Assembly: GCA_024811115.1 (NCBI GenBank)
Contig: JAKOGH010000016.1
Coordinates: 1-18,041 of the forward strand
DNA: 18,041 nucleotides
Source of the DNA: Terana coerulea
Taxonomy: Eukaryota > Basidiomycota > Agaricomycetes > Polyporales > Phanerochaetaceae
Direction: 5' to 3'
Part shown: piece by piece, positions 8,021 to 17,179 of the stretch
Position numbering within the stretch: the stretch's first letter is position 1
Layout of the letters: the number at the start of each line of letters is the position of its first letter
The notes under the pieces: generated by a model
The model's database searches: none
The model's input: only the letters and a program-made list of their open reading frames with translations
What the model was told of the DNA's origin: nothing
Translations under genes and position numbers: made by a program

Positions 8021-10341
8021 CTATGCTACATCCTCTATATTTGCAGGTGAGCCCGATCGCGGCGATTCTTCTACTAGTAACCAGCTAGAATGCACATCAC
8101 CGCCACGGTCCTTCAACTCCTGCCACCTGTTTCGTCCAATGTTTGCCTTCTCCCACTCCCATCTTTGCATTACCTCTACTCCTCTGGCTTGCGCAGTTTC
8201 ATCTCGCGTTCGTGCAGTGGTGGGAAGCAAAATGCCTTCGTACCGCCTGACTAGCTCTTCTATGGATACGTGCGAATTGACGACACGTATCTCGTCGTCT
8301 TCGTCGGTTAAAGCGAGAAACAAGAGACCGCCTGCCGCGAAGAGTGTGTGCCACTCGTTTGTCAGCAACGGGACCGGTGCACCATAAAAATGGTACGAAT
8401 GTTCCAGGTCCCATGCAAGGTTGTCAGTGTCGCCCGGTACCCTTTGTATGAATTGCATCCATTCTGGGGTGCCCGTAGAGACCGATGGCCCCGCAAGTGT
8501 GTCTGGAAGACTGATGTGCTTCCATGTAGCTGGGAGCGGTTCGGGCCGTGCTGCCCGCCAGGACTCGAACACTGCGTGTCTTGAGGCATCCGCAGGTAGT
8601 GAAGGAGCGCAATACGGTAGTGGTGGAGAGAATGTGATCGGTACGACGCTCTGTTAGTCAATCATTTTATGAGTGAACACGTAGCAGACAAAAGGCTTTT
8701 TGAGCTCACTAATGGCAATTTCTCCGACGCTACGCGAGCTGAAAATGACAACGGCTCAAAGCACCCCTGTAGACCATCGACGCTGTCCAAAAAGAACAAG
8801 GCAAGTTCACCATAGCTGTTACCAAACGCTAGAATGCCCAGAGTGTCGTCATAGTCATAGATTCCCATAGCATAAAATGCGGGCATCTCGGAGTGTCGAA
8901 GGTTGTACTCTTGCGAGCGCGTCGGCAGTGAATTTTCTGTCTCAGGCGGGAATTCAGGCAAGCCTTCGGATAGCGTGGAAAAGAAGCCTGTACCCGCGTC
9001 GAACACTCGCTGCGCAATCCAGGACAGAGTCGAGCAGTGTGAACCGAACATGGGGGCATAGATGTACTCATATACCTCTTCGAAATCTTTTTGTTGGCAT
9101 CGTACACTTTTCTCCAGACGAGAGTGAGGCCAGTTCCAACATCTTTGGCGAGCAAGGAGTGCTTCGGGACGGTATACACAAAGGTGCCATCCTCTCCGGA
9201 GATGCATACGAACAACCGCTCAGAGCTGCGAGCGTTCAGTTGGTCAAACGCCACCTGCGCGAACCCGACCGAGTAGGACAAGGGGAAGCTGCGGACTATG
9301 CGGGAAGACCAGCCCCGTCCGCTAGCATGTTGATCGCATACACCTGGAGTTGAAGAGGCGTCACGACTGCAACAAGGTTGTCTTCGAACGCCATCGCCAC
9401 CGCACCACCCTGCGACATGGTCAGCTTACAGCTCGCTGACACAGAATACCGAGACTCACCTGTGGATTAGGTGTGGCGTGCAGATGCAGAACCTGCCCAG
9501 TCTTCCAGTTCATGACGCTGGGCAAGCTTCTGTCTTCATGCAGGGCGAATCCTAGTATTGGTCCTTGCGTCGCGCGAATGTGTGAAATATCCTCGTATCG
9601 CTTGAGCCGAACAAAGGAAAGACATCCGTTTTCATCGTTTATAGGAATGATGTTGAGAATTGGACGCCTACGGTCCCAGACGCACCGTCAGAGCGACATA
9701 GTGACATCGGAAGAGGCTACAGGCGTACCGTTCAGCACGAAGCTCCAAAGCTATCATAGCCACTCCATCCTCCCCCACCTCAACCAAGCCAGTCGCAACA
9801 GGTGCCTCCAAAAAAGCCTGTGCCACGGGCAAAGGGGTGCCGGGTCGTGACGGCGACAACGAAGGGATGGACCAAAGGGTGATAGCACTGGAGGACTGAT
9901 CGGATGAAGCGACGAGGAGCCATTGGCCCCGTACGAGGCGCACCCAAGTGATACAGCGACTCTGGTGCAGTGCTCGGATGGTCGGTATCCGACCGTGGCG
10001 GGGTAGGCGCAGGCATCGCCGAAGACAAAGTGCATGAACCGTAAGCGCCTCGCAGTCTGCAGCGGACAACGAGTCCAGCGACCGGCAGTACGCGGGAATA
10101 CGCAGGCCCTTGCGTATCACGTCTCGCAGCAAGATGTGCAACCACAGTTGCTTCGAGCAAGAAATGCGGTAGAAGTGTTTGCAGGTCTTATGTGAGATGT
10201 CAGCGGCCAGTTAACTCTCAGGTTATGTGCCAATGTGCGTACTCTTCGAGCTACGGCGACTTGTGGGGCTTGAAGCTCTCGAAAAGCGATGCTGAGTATG
10301 TCTTCGGGCAGATCTTGAATGTTAGAGCCTTGACGCGACAT
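8021..10341 (-). CDS. F-box protein, tandem copy 3 (two frameshifts)
   Basis: Predicted SCF-type F-box adaptor, paralogue of the gene at 4116. Exons are 10243-10341, 9729-10186, 9460-9667, 8710-9409 and 8021-8650; introns are 56, 61, 50 and 59 nt with GT-AG ends. The start at 10341 (MSRQGSNIQDLPEDILS) matches the starts of both other copies and gives the same 33-codon first exon as copy 2. The propeller-like middle contains WVRLVRGQWLLVAS. Exon 4 is interrupted twice: near CCCC at 9313-9316, and at TTTTT at 9088-9092 (plus strand). One extra base at each restores alignment to copy 2 without gaps (DG then 17 residues to the shared YxVG; then ANKK to DFEEVYEYIY), makes the exon a multiple of three and gives 698 residues in total. 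The C-terminal module HFYGAPVPLL and RNRWQELKDRGGDVH is intact. Either a recent pseudogene or a good gene with base-calling errors; I lean to the latter. Confidence 0.82.
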
Positions 10342-11147
10342 CGATAGTTCAGTGACAAGACTGCAGGACGAAGTAAAAGCACGCCTCCGAGCCGGCGAGA
10401 GCTGCAACAGACTCGGACATGAACCGACTCGGATGACTCGGTAGCACCTCTCACATGACCGCAAACGCGAAACATTTAACACAGAATAATGCTACATTGA
10501 TATACGTCCTCTGTTACATACATACACGATACTTGTGCTACGAACTCCACTTGGGATGAAAAGACGAAAGACGAACTCGATAATCAGCAGTGCTCGGTGC
10601 AAAGGATGGGGAGCATGGCGAAGACGCCAGAAAGGGTAGGAGAAGTGAGGGAACTACGGAGGCAGCGAGCAGAGCTATATGGGGCAAGGCAAGAGTGAAC
10701 ACAGGACGCCACCGGTGAAAGTACAGAGGGCGAACGTCTGCGACAACGAAGATACTGGGAGCGAAGAAGCAATAAAGGGCAGTAAATCTGATATAGAAAG
10801 ACGTGCGAAGATTTTCCGGGTGCGACGAAGGATGGTGGCATAAGGTGGCCATAAATGAGAGATAACTGAGCGAACATGCGGGCTTGCGGGGTATGTCTTG
10901 TGCTGAGACGTGCGTTCGACGCGGATGCGATGCTGGTGCGATGCTGGGGAGCTGGTTGCAGAGACAGATGAATGAAGATGGATGATCGTGTGGACGAAGC
11001 TCGCCAATATGCAACGCAATGGGTTGATGTCAGTCCGTTGATGGGTAGTGCGCGAACTGTCGAAGGTTGGAATGAGATGCCGTCTAAGATATGCTGGTTA
11101 AAATATGCGGAAGGAGCGAGAAGATGTGCGTCGAGTATTCAAGGTTC
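10342..11147. other. Spacer: PUF 3' region and copy 3 promoter
   Basis: No supported gene. The minus strand is strongly pyrimidine-rich from about 10560 to 11010, which yields a long open frame (10538-11014) without an ATG at its start and with a low-complexity Ser/Pro/Leu peptide. This fits a 3' untranslated region of the PUF gene better than a gene. On the minus strand a TGTATGTATGTA stretch lies at about 10512-10530. The last ~150 bp before 10341 should hold the promoter of F-box copy 3; no TATA-like box stands out. Confidence 0.5.
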
Positions 11148-13755
11148 TTAATATCCGTAGTATGCGCGCTACAAGTTGAAGTTAGAGGACTGTCGAGAGT
11201 CAATGAATTTACTCTCACCATTCTGTCGAAAAGCCAGATGACCTTTGAACCGGTTTTGCATCCGCGAAGAGTGACGATGTGACCCCGTATGGAGTCGTAG
11301 AGCAATGCGCGCTGGTCCTTGTCGGCCTAGAATATATTTAGTAAACGACAAAAACTCGAGGTGATTAGACATACGTTGGGAAGAACGCTAGCGATAAGCT
11401 GGCTGCCGGTGACGGATAGGGCCAGATCAACGATCATTGCCCTCCTGCCTCTGTACCTCCGTCAGTGGATGCCTTTCAATAGGGCGATTGAGAACATACC
11501 CTTTAGCGGGCTCGCACATGCGCGCAATGATACGGTTTAGCGTATCCTTACCACCCTCCTTCAAGGCTTTCGTAACGGACTTGGAGCCTTGCTCGTTTGT
11601 AGCGTACTCGAGTAGCCCAGAGATCAGATGGTCCAGAGTCATGCAACGGTGCTGCGAAGAACCATGCTCGAGGACTATGTCGAGGACAACGTGGTTAGAC
11701 AGCGGTGTGACAAACAATCTCAATGAACGTACTGTGCTGGATGCAGTAGGAGCCCCACTGGTTCTTGGCGACTTCGCTGAAAACGGGGAACCCTGATTCA
11801 GAAGCTCGTCGACGATGCCGTCTTTGGCCGACTCTTCGAGGTTCTCGAAAGCGTGCTGGATAATAGTGGCTAAGAATTAAGCTGGAGACAATCGGGAGGA
11901 AATGCACGCACCTGGACCACCAACGATCCGGTCTCGTGACAAGCGAGAGCAGCCCACTTGCCCTTCAGCGACCGGTTGACGCTTTATCGAGATCATATTA
12001 ATAAGCCGCGGGCCACGAAGGTTGCAAAAGAAAATCGTACTATGCGAAGATCGGCGGGGCCGGGGGCGTCCATGTGAGCTCCATGATCTGTAACAGCGCG
12101 TTCTGTATAAAAACACTGGGTCAAACAAAATGACCACGTACCTTGCTCCAGACGTGAGATGCGTGCTTGTTCACCAGCGTTTGGGCGGGATCGCCCAAAA
12201 GCAACTCAGAAACGATGAGTAGCCTGACATCTTCCTCGCAGTCGAGCGCCTTCTGCAGGACGTGGCATCCGTAGCAGTTCATTGCGAGGTCGACCACTCG
12301 TCCCCTATAGCCGGACAGTAGACGGTCAGCTAACGCACACCTTCTCTTGGTGGCAGCATACCTCATACATCCTACGATCTTGCGTCTTTCGTCAGCGCTG
12401 GCCGTCGCTTCGAGGCATCTTTGGACCGCCCAATTCCCAAACCTAAAGCGTCACTTCAGTATGGGATGTAGAGGAAGTCTGATTGTGAGGACTCGTACCG
12501 GTGAGCCATCATGTCGAAACCACGAGCGCATATAGCATCGACGATCTTGGCCCGCTCTTCGCTATCGGCGACCTTCAGCTTTTGCTGAAGGAAGATGGAC
12601 GCTTGCTGGTCCGACGACTTGATGATGCGTTGAACGAAGAGATGGTAGGGCGGGGTAGAGGACGGGTGCAGCAGCGTGAGGAAGTTGATGGGCTAATACA
12701 CAGTCAGCAACACCGTAAGACTGAGTGTCGAGACGCATATACTCACCTCATGCGCGTTCCCGTGCGATCGCGAGCCTTGGGTTGGGGAGAGATGGACCTC
12801 GGCGGCTGGCCCTTGCTCGTACCTACGAACATCAGGCTTCATCCACTCTGCCGACGAAGACGAGGTCCGCATGCGTTGATGCGACCAAGACGGATGGAGT
12901 GGGCTTGCGTCCTGACGAGAAGCAGGGCTGCCCCCGTCTGCGCCGCGAAGGACTCCGACGACCGATGAGGGAAAGGACGTTCGACGTAGGGGTCGAAAGC
13001 CTGGAAGGCACGAGCACTCTGCTGGAATGGGTCGGCTGCCTGGGCGATAACGGGTCGGCGGTACGAAGATGGGTGAGGGCTACCACCGTCAGCGTAACGG
13101 TGAGAGGGGTCGGTCTCGAAGAGTAGAGCGTTGTTGGTCGGGTGAGGCGGGCTGAAGTCGAATGTCGGGTTGAACTTCCAGTCCCCATGGGACTTCACCG
13201 GCGAGAGCTCCGGAGGTGTGAGCAGCGCCGAAGTGGTGGAGGTTGGGGAGACGTCGGGAGAGACGCCAAAGGATGTGAGGTCCTGCGTCGAACCGAAAGA
13301 GGTGAATGGCCCGGGAGAGTTGAGGTTCAGGGTACGCAGGAGTTGCTGGACCTGCTGAAGTAACGATGAGTATGCACATATATGCAGATTCGAGTGGCGC
13401 ATTAAAGACTCACGATGGGGTCGAAATCCGAGGTGGTCTTCTTCCTACCGTCGCCGATGGCCCCGACATCCTTTTTGCGCAAGATACCAGGAAGGCCGAC
13501 GGGTCCCAGTCCATCTTCTCCGTTGTTCCCAATGGGATGGGAATTTGCGCGGCGCATCTCCGGCTGCATGTCACTGTAGTGGTCGGGCACCTTGTTGATA
13601 GAATCGATCGCCTTCGACCAGGCGCTGTCTGAAGGTTGGGGTTGGGGTGCCCAGATGGACGCACTCAGACCTGGGGAAGTGGTGGGCTGCTTGGATGATG
13701 GCATGTTCTCGAAGGGAGGGTGGTATGACTGAGTGGCGGACTGAGAAGCGTACAT
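11148..13755 (-). CDS. PUF (Pumilio-family) RNA-binding protein, 13 exons
   Basis: RNA-binding protein of about 642 residues that would bind mRNA 3' regions and control stability, translation or localisation. Exons: 13414-13755, 12986-13354, 12747-12911, 12499-12692, 12362-12442, 12142-12304, 12041-12087, 11912-11981, 11733-11855, 11500-11674, 11375-11444, 11219-11326, 11148-11168. Residues 1-292 are Ser/Pro-rich and low in complexity. From residue 293 on come PUF repeats, with helix cores QASIFLQQK, FGNWAVQR, YGCHVLQK, HASHVWSK, ETGSLVVQ, QWGSYCIQH, EQGSKSVTK, TGSQLIAS and KTGSKVIWL. The protein ends FDRMRAYYGY. Introns are 48-59 nt except the second (12912-12985, 74 nt), whose donor GTCGAA is weak, so that junction is less sure. 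The exon at 11733-11855 is one base short: frame LLNQG must shift to reach VFSEVAKNQW at the CCCC run (plus GGGG 11785-11788). This is a conserved family, so a base-calling error is plausible. Canonical recognition triplets are present in only some repeats. Confidence 0.9.
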
Positions 13756-15102
13756 GTTGAGAGCGACGGTGGCGGTGGGGGTAGAGAACAGGAGGGATAG
13801 GGCTCGAGCGGTGTATATATACTGGTTGAAGTTCAGTTATTTGCGCTAGGAGCATATTTATGTCCACACTTGCCATTCGGGGACGAATGATGCCGGAAAT
13901 GGCATGTCTGACGCCACCAAGTGTCAGGAAGACCGCTCGATGTGGGCGACGATCGTGCGGCAACTGACATCACGTCGATGCAGCGGAGAAGGAGTGGTAG
14001 AGTGAGCCACTAAAGAAGCTTTTGGCAGAGCTTCTCCACTGCCGTATATTGGCCGAGGTATGTACCCGAGGGGCCTGGATGCCGCCGCGAGCACTTGGAC
14101 CCGCACACGAGGCTACCAAACGCACCTTGCCCTTGCCCGTTCCTACGGAAGGTTGTACAACTCCCCGGAGTCATACATACTCAGGCCGTGAGCAGCTTCA
14201 ACGGATTTTCGAACGTGAAGGCTGGCTCTGGACGACTATCAAAAACATTGGCCGGCCTGTCTGATTTGGGCGTCTTATCTTCACGTGAAGAATATGCGAA
14301 GCTCTACTGTCATGGGGGATACCTGACAGCCGGTGACGAGCTAATGGCATGGAAATAAGCCTCTCTGTCGCTCCGGGTCTATTCCCAACCATGCGATCCC
14401 TGGGGACCCCGCATGATACTCACATAACATGCTCGGCGATGGCAGCCAGGAAGACGCAAGCTTGCGGTCGGTCGTCACCCCTTGCTGATTTCCGTGCTGC
14501 TCAGTTCGACAGGATGTCAGTATCCTTGTGGTGTGTGGCAGAAGCAGAACGGGCTGACTGTAGAACACCGAGGCTTCTGCCTGGGAATTTTCATCTACCT
14601 CGCTCTTTAGGGAAATGGGAATGCCGTAGCTGTCGGATCCTTTATGTTCGCGTCCTATCCCATCGGCAGTCTGCTTTGTTGACATCCAGACATGTACGCA
14701 TCAGGCCTATGTTTATATTCGATGGCCCAAGATACTGTGGATCGAGATCGCCCGCCAGCAGCAAGCTGGGACTACGCAGTTCTGTCATCGCTTCCTGGCA
14801 GTCCCGGATGGTGGAGACGAAATACGCCGAAGGAGAAGAGGGCTTGCTCATGTTAATGGTGAATAACGGGGAGCGGGCCTCAGTAATCCTAGTGGCACGA
14901 AGCGTAATGGCAAGTATCGTCGCGGTCGAGAGCAGACCCACGAAGGGCTTGGCGCATCATGCACAAATACGGCCACCGGATCAACTCCGAGCGCCACCCC
15001 GCCCCAAGCGCGGAGTGCGGGCAATCTGGCGCCGGGCGGCCAACGGTTACTTCTTAACTACGCACTACAAACGCATTACCAACTTCCCCGTTTCACTACA
15101 GC
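13756..15102. other. Spacer between PUF and SET genes
   Basis: About 1.35 kb with no gene I recognise. Its left end is the PUF promoter. Several open frames of 60-114 codons exist on both strands, plus one of 259 codons (14349-15128, listed separately). The minus frame near 14940-14850 has a short hydrophobic stretch (LLSTATILAITL) but an in-frame stop just before it, so it could be an exon of an unknown minus-strand gene. None has a convincing splice chain. Confidence 0.4.
13814..13821 (-). promoter_or_regulatory. TATA-like box upstream of the PUF gene
   Basis: TATATATA lies about 60 bp upstream of the ATG at 13755 and is followed on the minus strand by a C/T-rich leader running almost to the ATG. 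A TATA box followed by a pyrimidine-rich leader is a common arrangement in fungal promoters. It also supports 13755 as the start. Confidence 0.5.
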
Positions 15103-15128
15103 CTATGTTCGAAGCAGCGCGGACATAA
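14349..15128 (+). CDS. Uncertain long ORF, 259 aa
   Basis: A 259-codon ATG-initiated frame on the plus strand, rich in Arg, Ser and Cys without an obvious domain. It overlaps the last 26 bp of the SET gene on the opposite strand. Long open frames arise by chance in GC-rich DNA, and no paralogue is visible in the window, so I give it low weight. If real, it would be an intronless gene of unknown function convergent with the SET gene. Confidence 0.2.
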   Translation: MEISLSVAPGLFPTMRSLGTPHDTHITCSAMAARKTQACGRSSPLADFRAAQFDRMSVSLWCVAEAERADCRTPRLLPGNFHLPRSLGKWECRSCRILYVRVLSHRQSALLTSRHVRIRPMFIFDGPRYCGSRSPASSKLGLRSSVIASWQSRMVETKYAEGEEGLLMLMVNNGERASVILVARSVMASIVAVESRPTKGLAHHAQIRPPDQLRAPPRPKRGVRAIWRRAANGYFLTTHYKRITNFPVSLQPMFEAART

Positions 15129-16432
15129 ACAACATGAGTTCTGTCAACTTCCGAACGTTGAACGAGCTTGCGCCCTCGACTGTGCGGTACCCCTCCTTCG
15201 CATCCGCCATCCACTTCATGACGACGCTCGGCTGAGAACGCTCGCCCATTATCGCGGCCGACCCCAAGAGTTGCACCTGCGTACGGTGGACCGGGAGCCT
15301 CTCCTGCTCAGCCAACTTGACTGCCTCCTGTAGCTTCTTGGAGGTCACCTTGCGCGAAGAGGAACCCACGGTGCTCTGCAGCAGGTCCAGCATCTTCGCG
15401 AGCTGTACACGGCGTTCGTCGCTCCTCCTCTGCTCCTCGCTTGGCAGCACGCACGTCGCACACATACAGTCAAAGAAGAACTTCTCCTTCAGGTACGCAC
15501 GCCGTACCGCCTTGGGCTGGCAGTGTGCACAGTAGCTGATCGTGATCTCCTCGCCCGCAGCTATGTCCCGCATCGCCCAGAACTGTCCAGTGAACGTCGG
15601 GAATGCGAAGAAGTAGTTGGTGTTTGGCGTGCAATCGTGGTTGGCGCGGGATAGCACAGGGAAGCACCCGACGTGTGCGTCTGTGTCGACCGGCTCGGGT
15701 GTGAGGTCGAGCTGCAGGTAGTTTGTTCTGAGGGTGCCGGTCAGGGAGTGCATAGCGTCTGGTGGGTACGAATTCTTCAGCGAAGTGATGGCGTCCTGAG
15801 ATTCCTTGGAAAGGCGCTGGAATGCGTTTCGGTGGAACACTCCGCTCTCGGGAGTCTGGTCGTCCGCACAGGGAACGGCGGTCGACATAACGAACACGGG
15901 CCTTTCCTGGACGATGAGCTCTCCCGCTTTAATCTCCCTCTGTGCCACCATCCCCAGGCCCTTTCCAGGAATCTCGACAATCCGGTACAGGGGCTCGTGC
16001 GGTACCGGCGGGGCAGGCTTCTTCCAGACGTCCCACGACAGCCCACGACGCTACGTATTCGATGACGTGTCGCCGCTCGACGATGACCATGTCGTTCTTG
16101 CCATGGGGCATGTAGAGGAAACAGGCGCAGCCGGCGAGGCGGACGTCGGCGAGCACGATGTGCGGACTTTCTGAGACAACCCTCGTAGTATCGCCATCGG
16201 GCCCGATACGCATCCTAGCCATCATTGCCAGAATTGCCATAGTACGCTCGATGCGACTGAGCGGTGCGTCTTCCTGGTCACCCATCTCTCTAGCTGCACG
16301 TAGCCGCTGCAGCAAATCAACGTTGTTGCTTCTTGTCCCGGACCGCGTTGTGGTGCTGTTGTCCTGCGGCGCGGTGTTTTCTGCGGGAACAGGGCGAGCC
16401 TTCGACCGTTTCTTCTTGGATTTATGAGGCAT
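15103..16432 (-). CDS. SET-domain protein, SMYD-like (possible frameshift)
   Basis: Putative SAM-dependent lysine methyltransferase. The start is the ATG at 16432 (MPHKSKKKRSKARP, a basic, nuclear-signal-like leader). The SET region begins IPGKGLGMVAQREIKAGELI at residue 152, continues with NHDCTPNT (261-268) and GEEITISYC (290-298), and ends with a Cys cluster CMCATC (319-324), the usual order in SMYD-type SET proteins. The stop is at 15103-15105. The reading frame changes between VIEYVAS and WDVWKKPAPPVP at 16031-16050, where CCCACGAC occurs twice with a 10-nt period. Removing one 10-nt unit gives a single-exon protein of 439 residues that aligns with the paralogue at 17180. An alternative is a 61-nt intron (15994-16054), also in phase, that would drop 16 residues shared with the paralogue. 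Confidence 0.85.
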
Positions 16433-17179
16433 CACGTCCTTACCATGATGGTAAGCAGATTATATCACTCAACAGAGACGAATGTCCGCTCACTGGATGC
16501 TACCGTCGCTCAGGCTGGGTGGCGTACGGTTTCAGGTTTGGGGCGTAGAGACGAGGGGCGGGGCCGCAGCACACCAGCGCATGCATCTTTTATACCCGGA
16601 AGCCTCGCGCTCGAAGCAAACTTTCTATGGCATCCGTGCTGCCTTCTGGGTCTCCAACGCGGACTATATTGGCAAGCCAGTTCCTCGCACACGCTCGAAG
16701 GCTGAAGAGCGGCATGCAGAATTGTTCCACAAGCTGCGCAGCTGTCGAACCTCGATAGGAAACCAAGGTTGTCAACTCGTTACAACAGTGTTACAGCCAA
16801 GTATTGGTGCTTGTACGTAGACGAATATCGAGTGTCGGTGATATGTCAGAGAGTAACTATTAGTGAATACATTTTGCTTGCGAATGACTTCGTGAATTTC
16901 GCCACACCGGCATTTGCCTGACGCCCATTGTGTCATCACGCCTCTCACATCATTCGTGTATTCCTCCTTCTCCGTCCTACTAACTACCCAAACCGGTTTC
17001 TCGCTCTCGAATTCTGGTGCGATTGCTTGAAGTTGTAGCACAGAGACCCAACAAAACGCTCAACAAAGGTCTCGGACGGAGGAGTAACGTCTACTGTGAA
17101 ACTTTACGCTTGCCTACGGGTGCGCGTTGGGTGCACTGCGCCACGCGCTGAACGCCGGTTTGTCTTCGCTTACACGGCG
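16433..17179. other. Divergent promoter region between two SET genes
   Basis: About 750 bp between the start of the minus-strand SET gene and the first in-frame ATG of the plus-strand SET paralogue. It should contain both promoters. A 112-codon ATG-initiated plus ORF (16482-16820) and an 89-codon minus frame without an ATG at its start (16772-17041, containing KCRCGE) are open but unrecognised; I do not call them genes. Confidence 0.45.

Noticed and set aside
10512..10530. TGTATGTATGTA as a PUF binding site for self-regulation
   Set aside because: It does not match UGUANAUA at the sixth base, and the 3' end of the transcript is unknown.
10538..11014. 158-codon minus-strand ORF
   Set aside because: Its first codon is TTG, the peptide is a by-product of a pyrimidine-rich strand, and the position fits the PUF 3' untranslated region.
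11084..13755. Many single-exon ORFs as separate genes
   Set aside because: They are exons or shadow frames of one 13-exon PUF gene; splice sites join in phase to a continuous repeat domain except for one base.
15994..16054. 61-nt GT-AG intron in the SET gene
   Set aside because: It is in phase, but it would remove residues that align with the plus-strand paralogue; the 10-nt duplication explains the frame change better. Kept as an alternative.
17096..17179. Extension of the plus-strand SET paralogue upstream to 17096
   Set aside because: The frame is open but begins with GTG, and the first ATG is at 17180; an upstream exon cannot be excluded.
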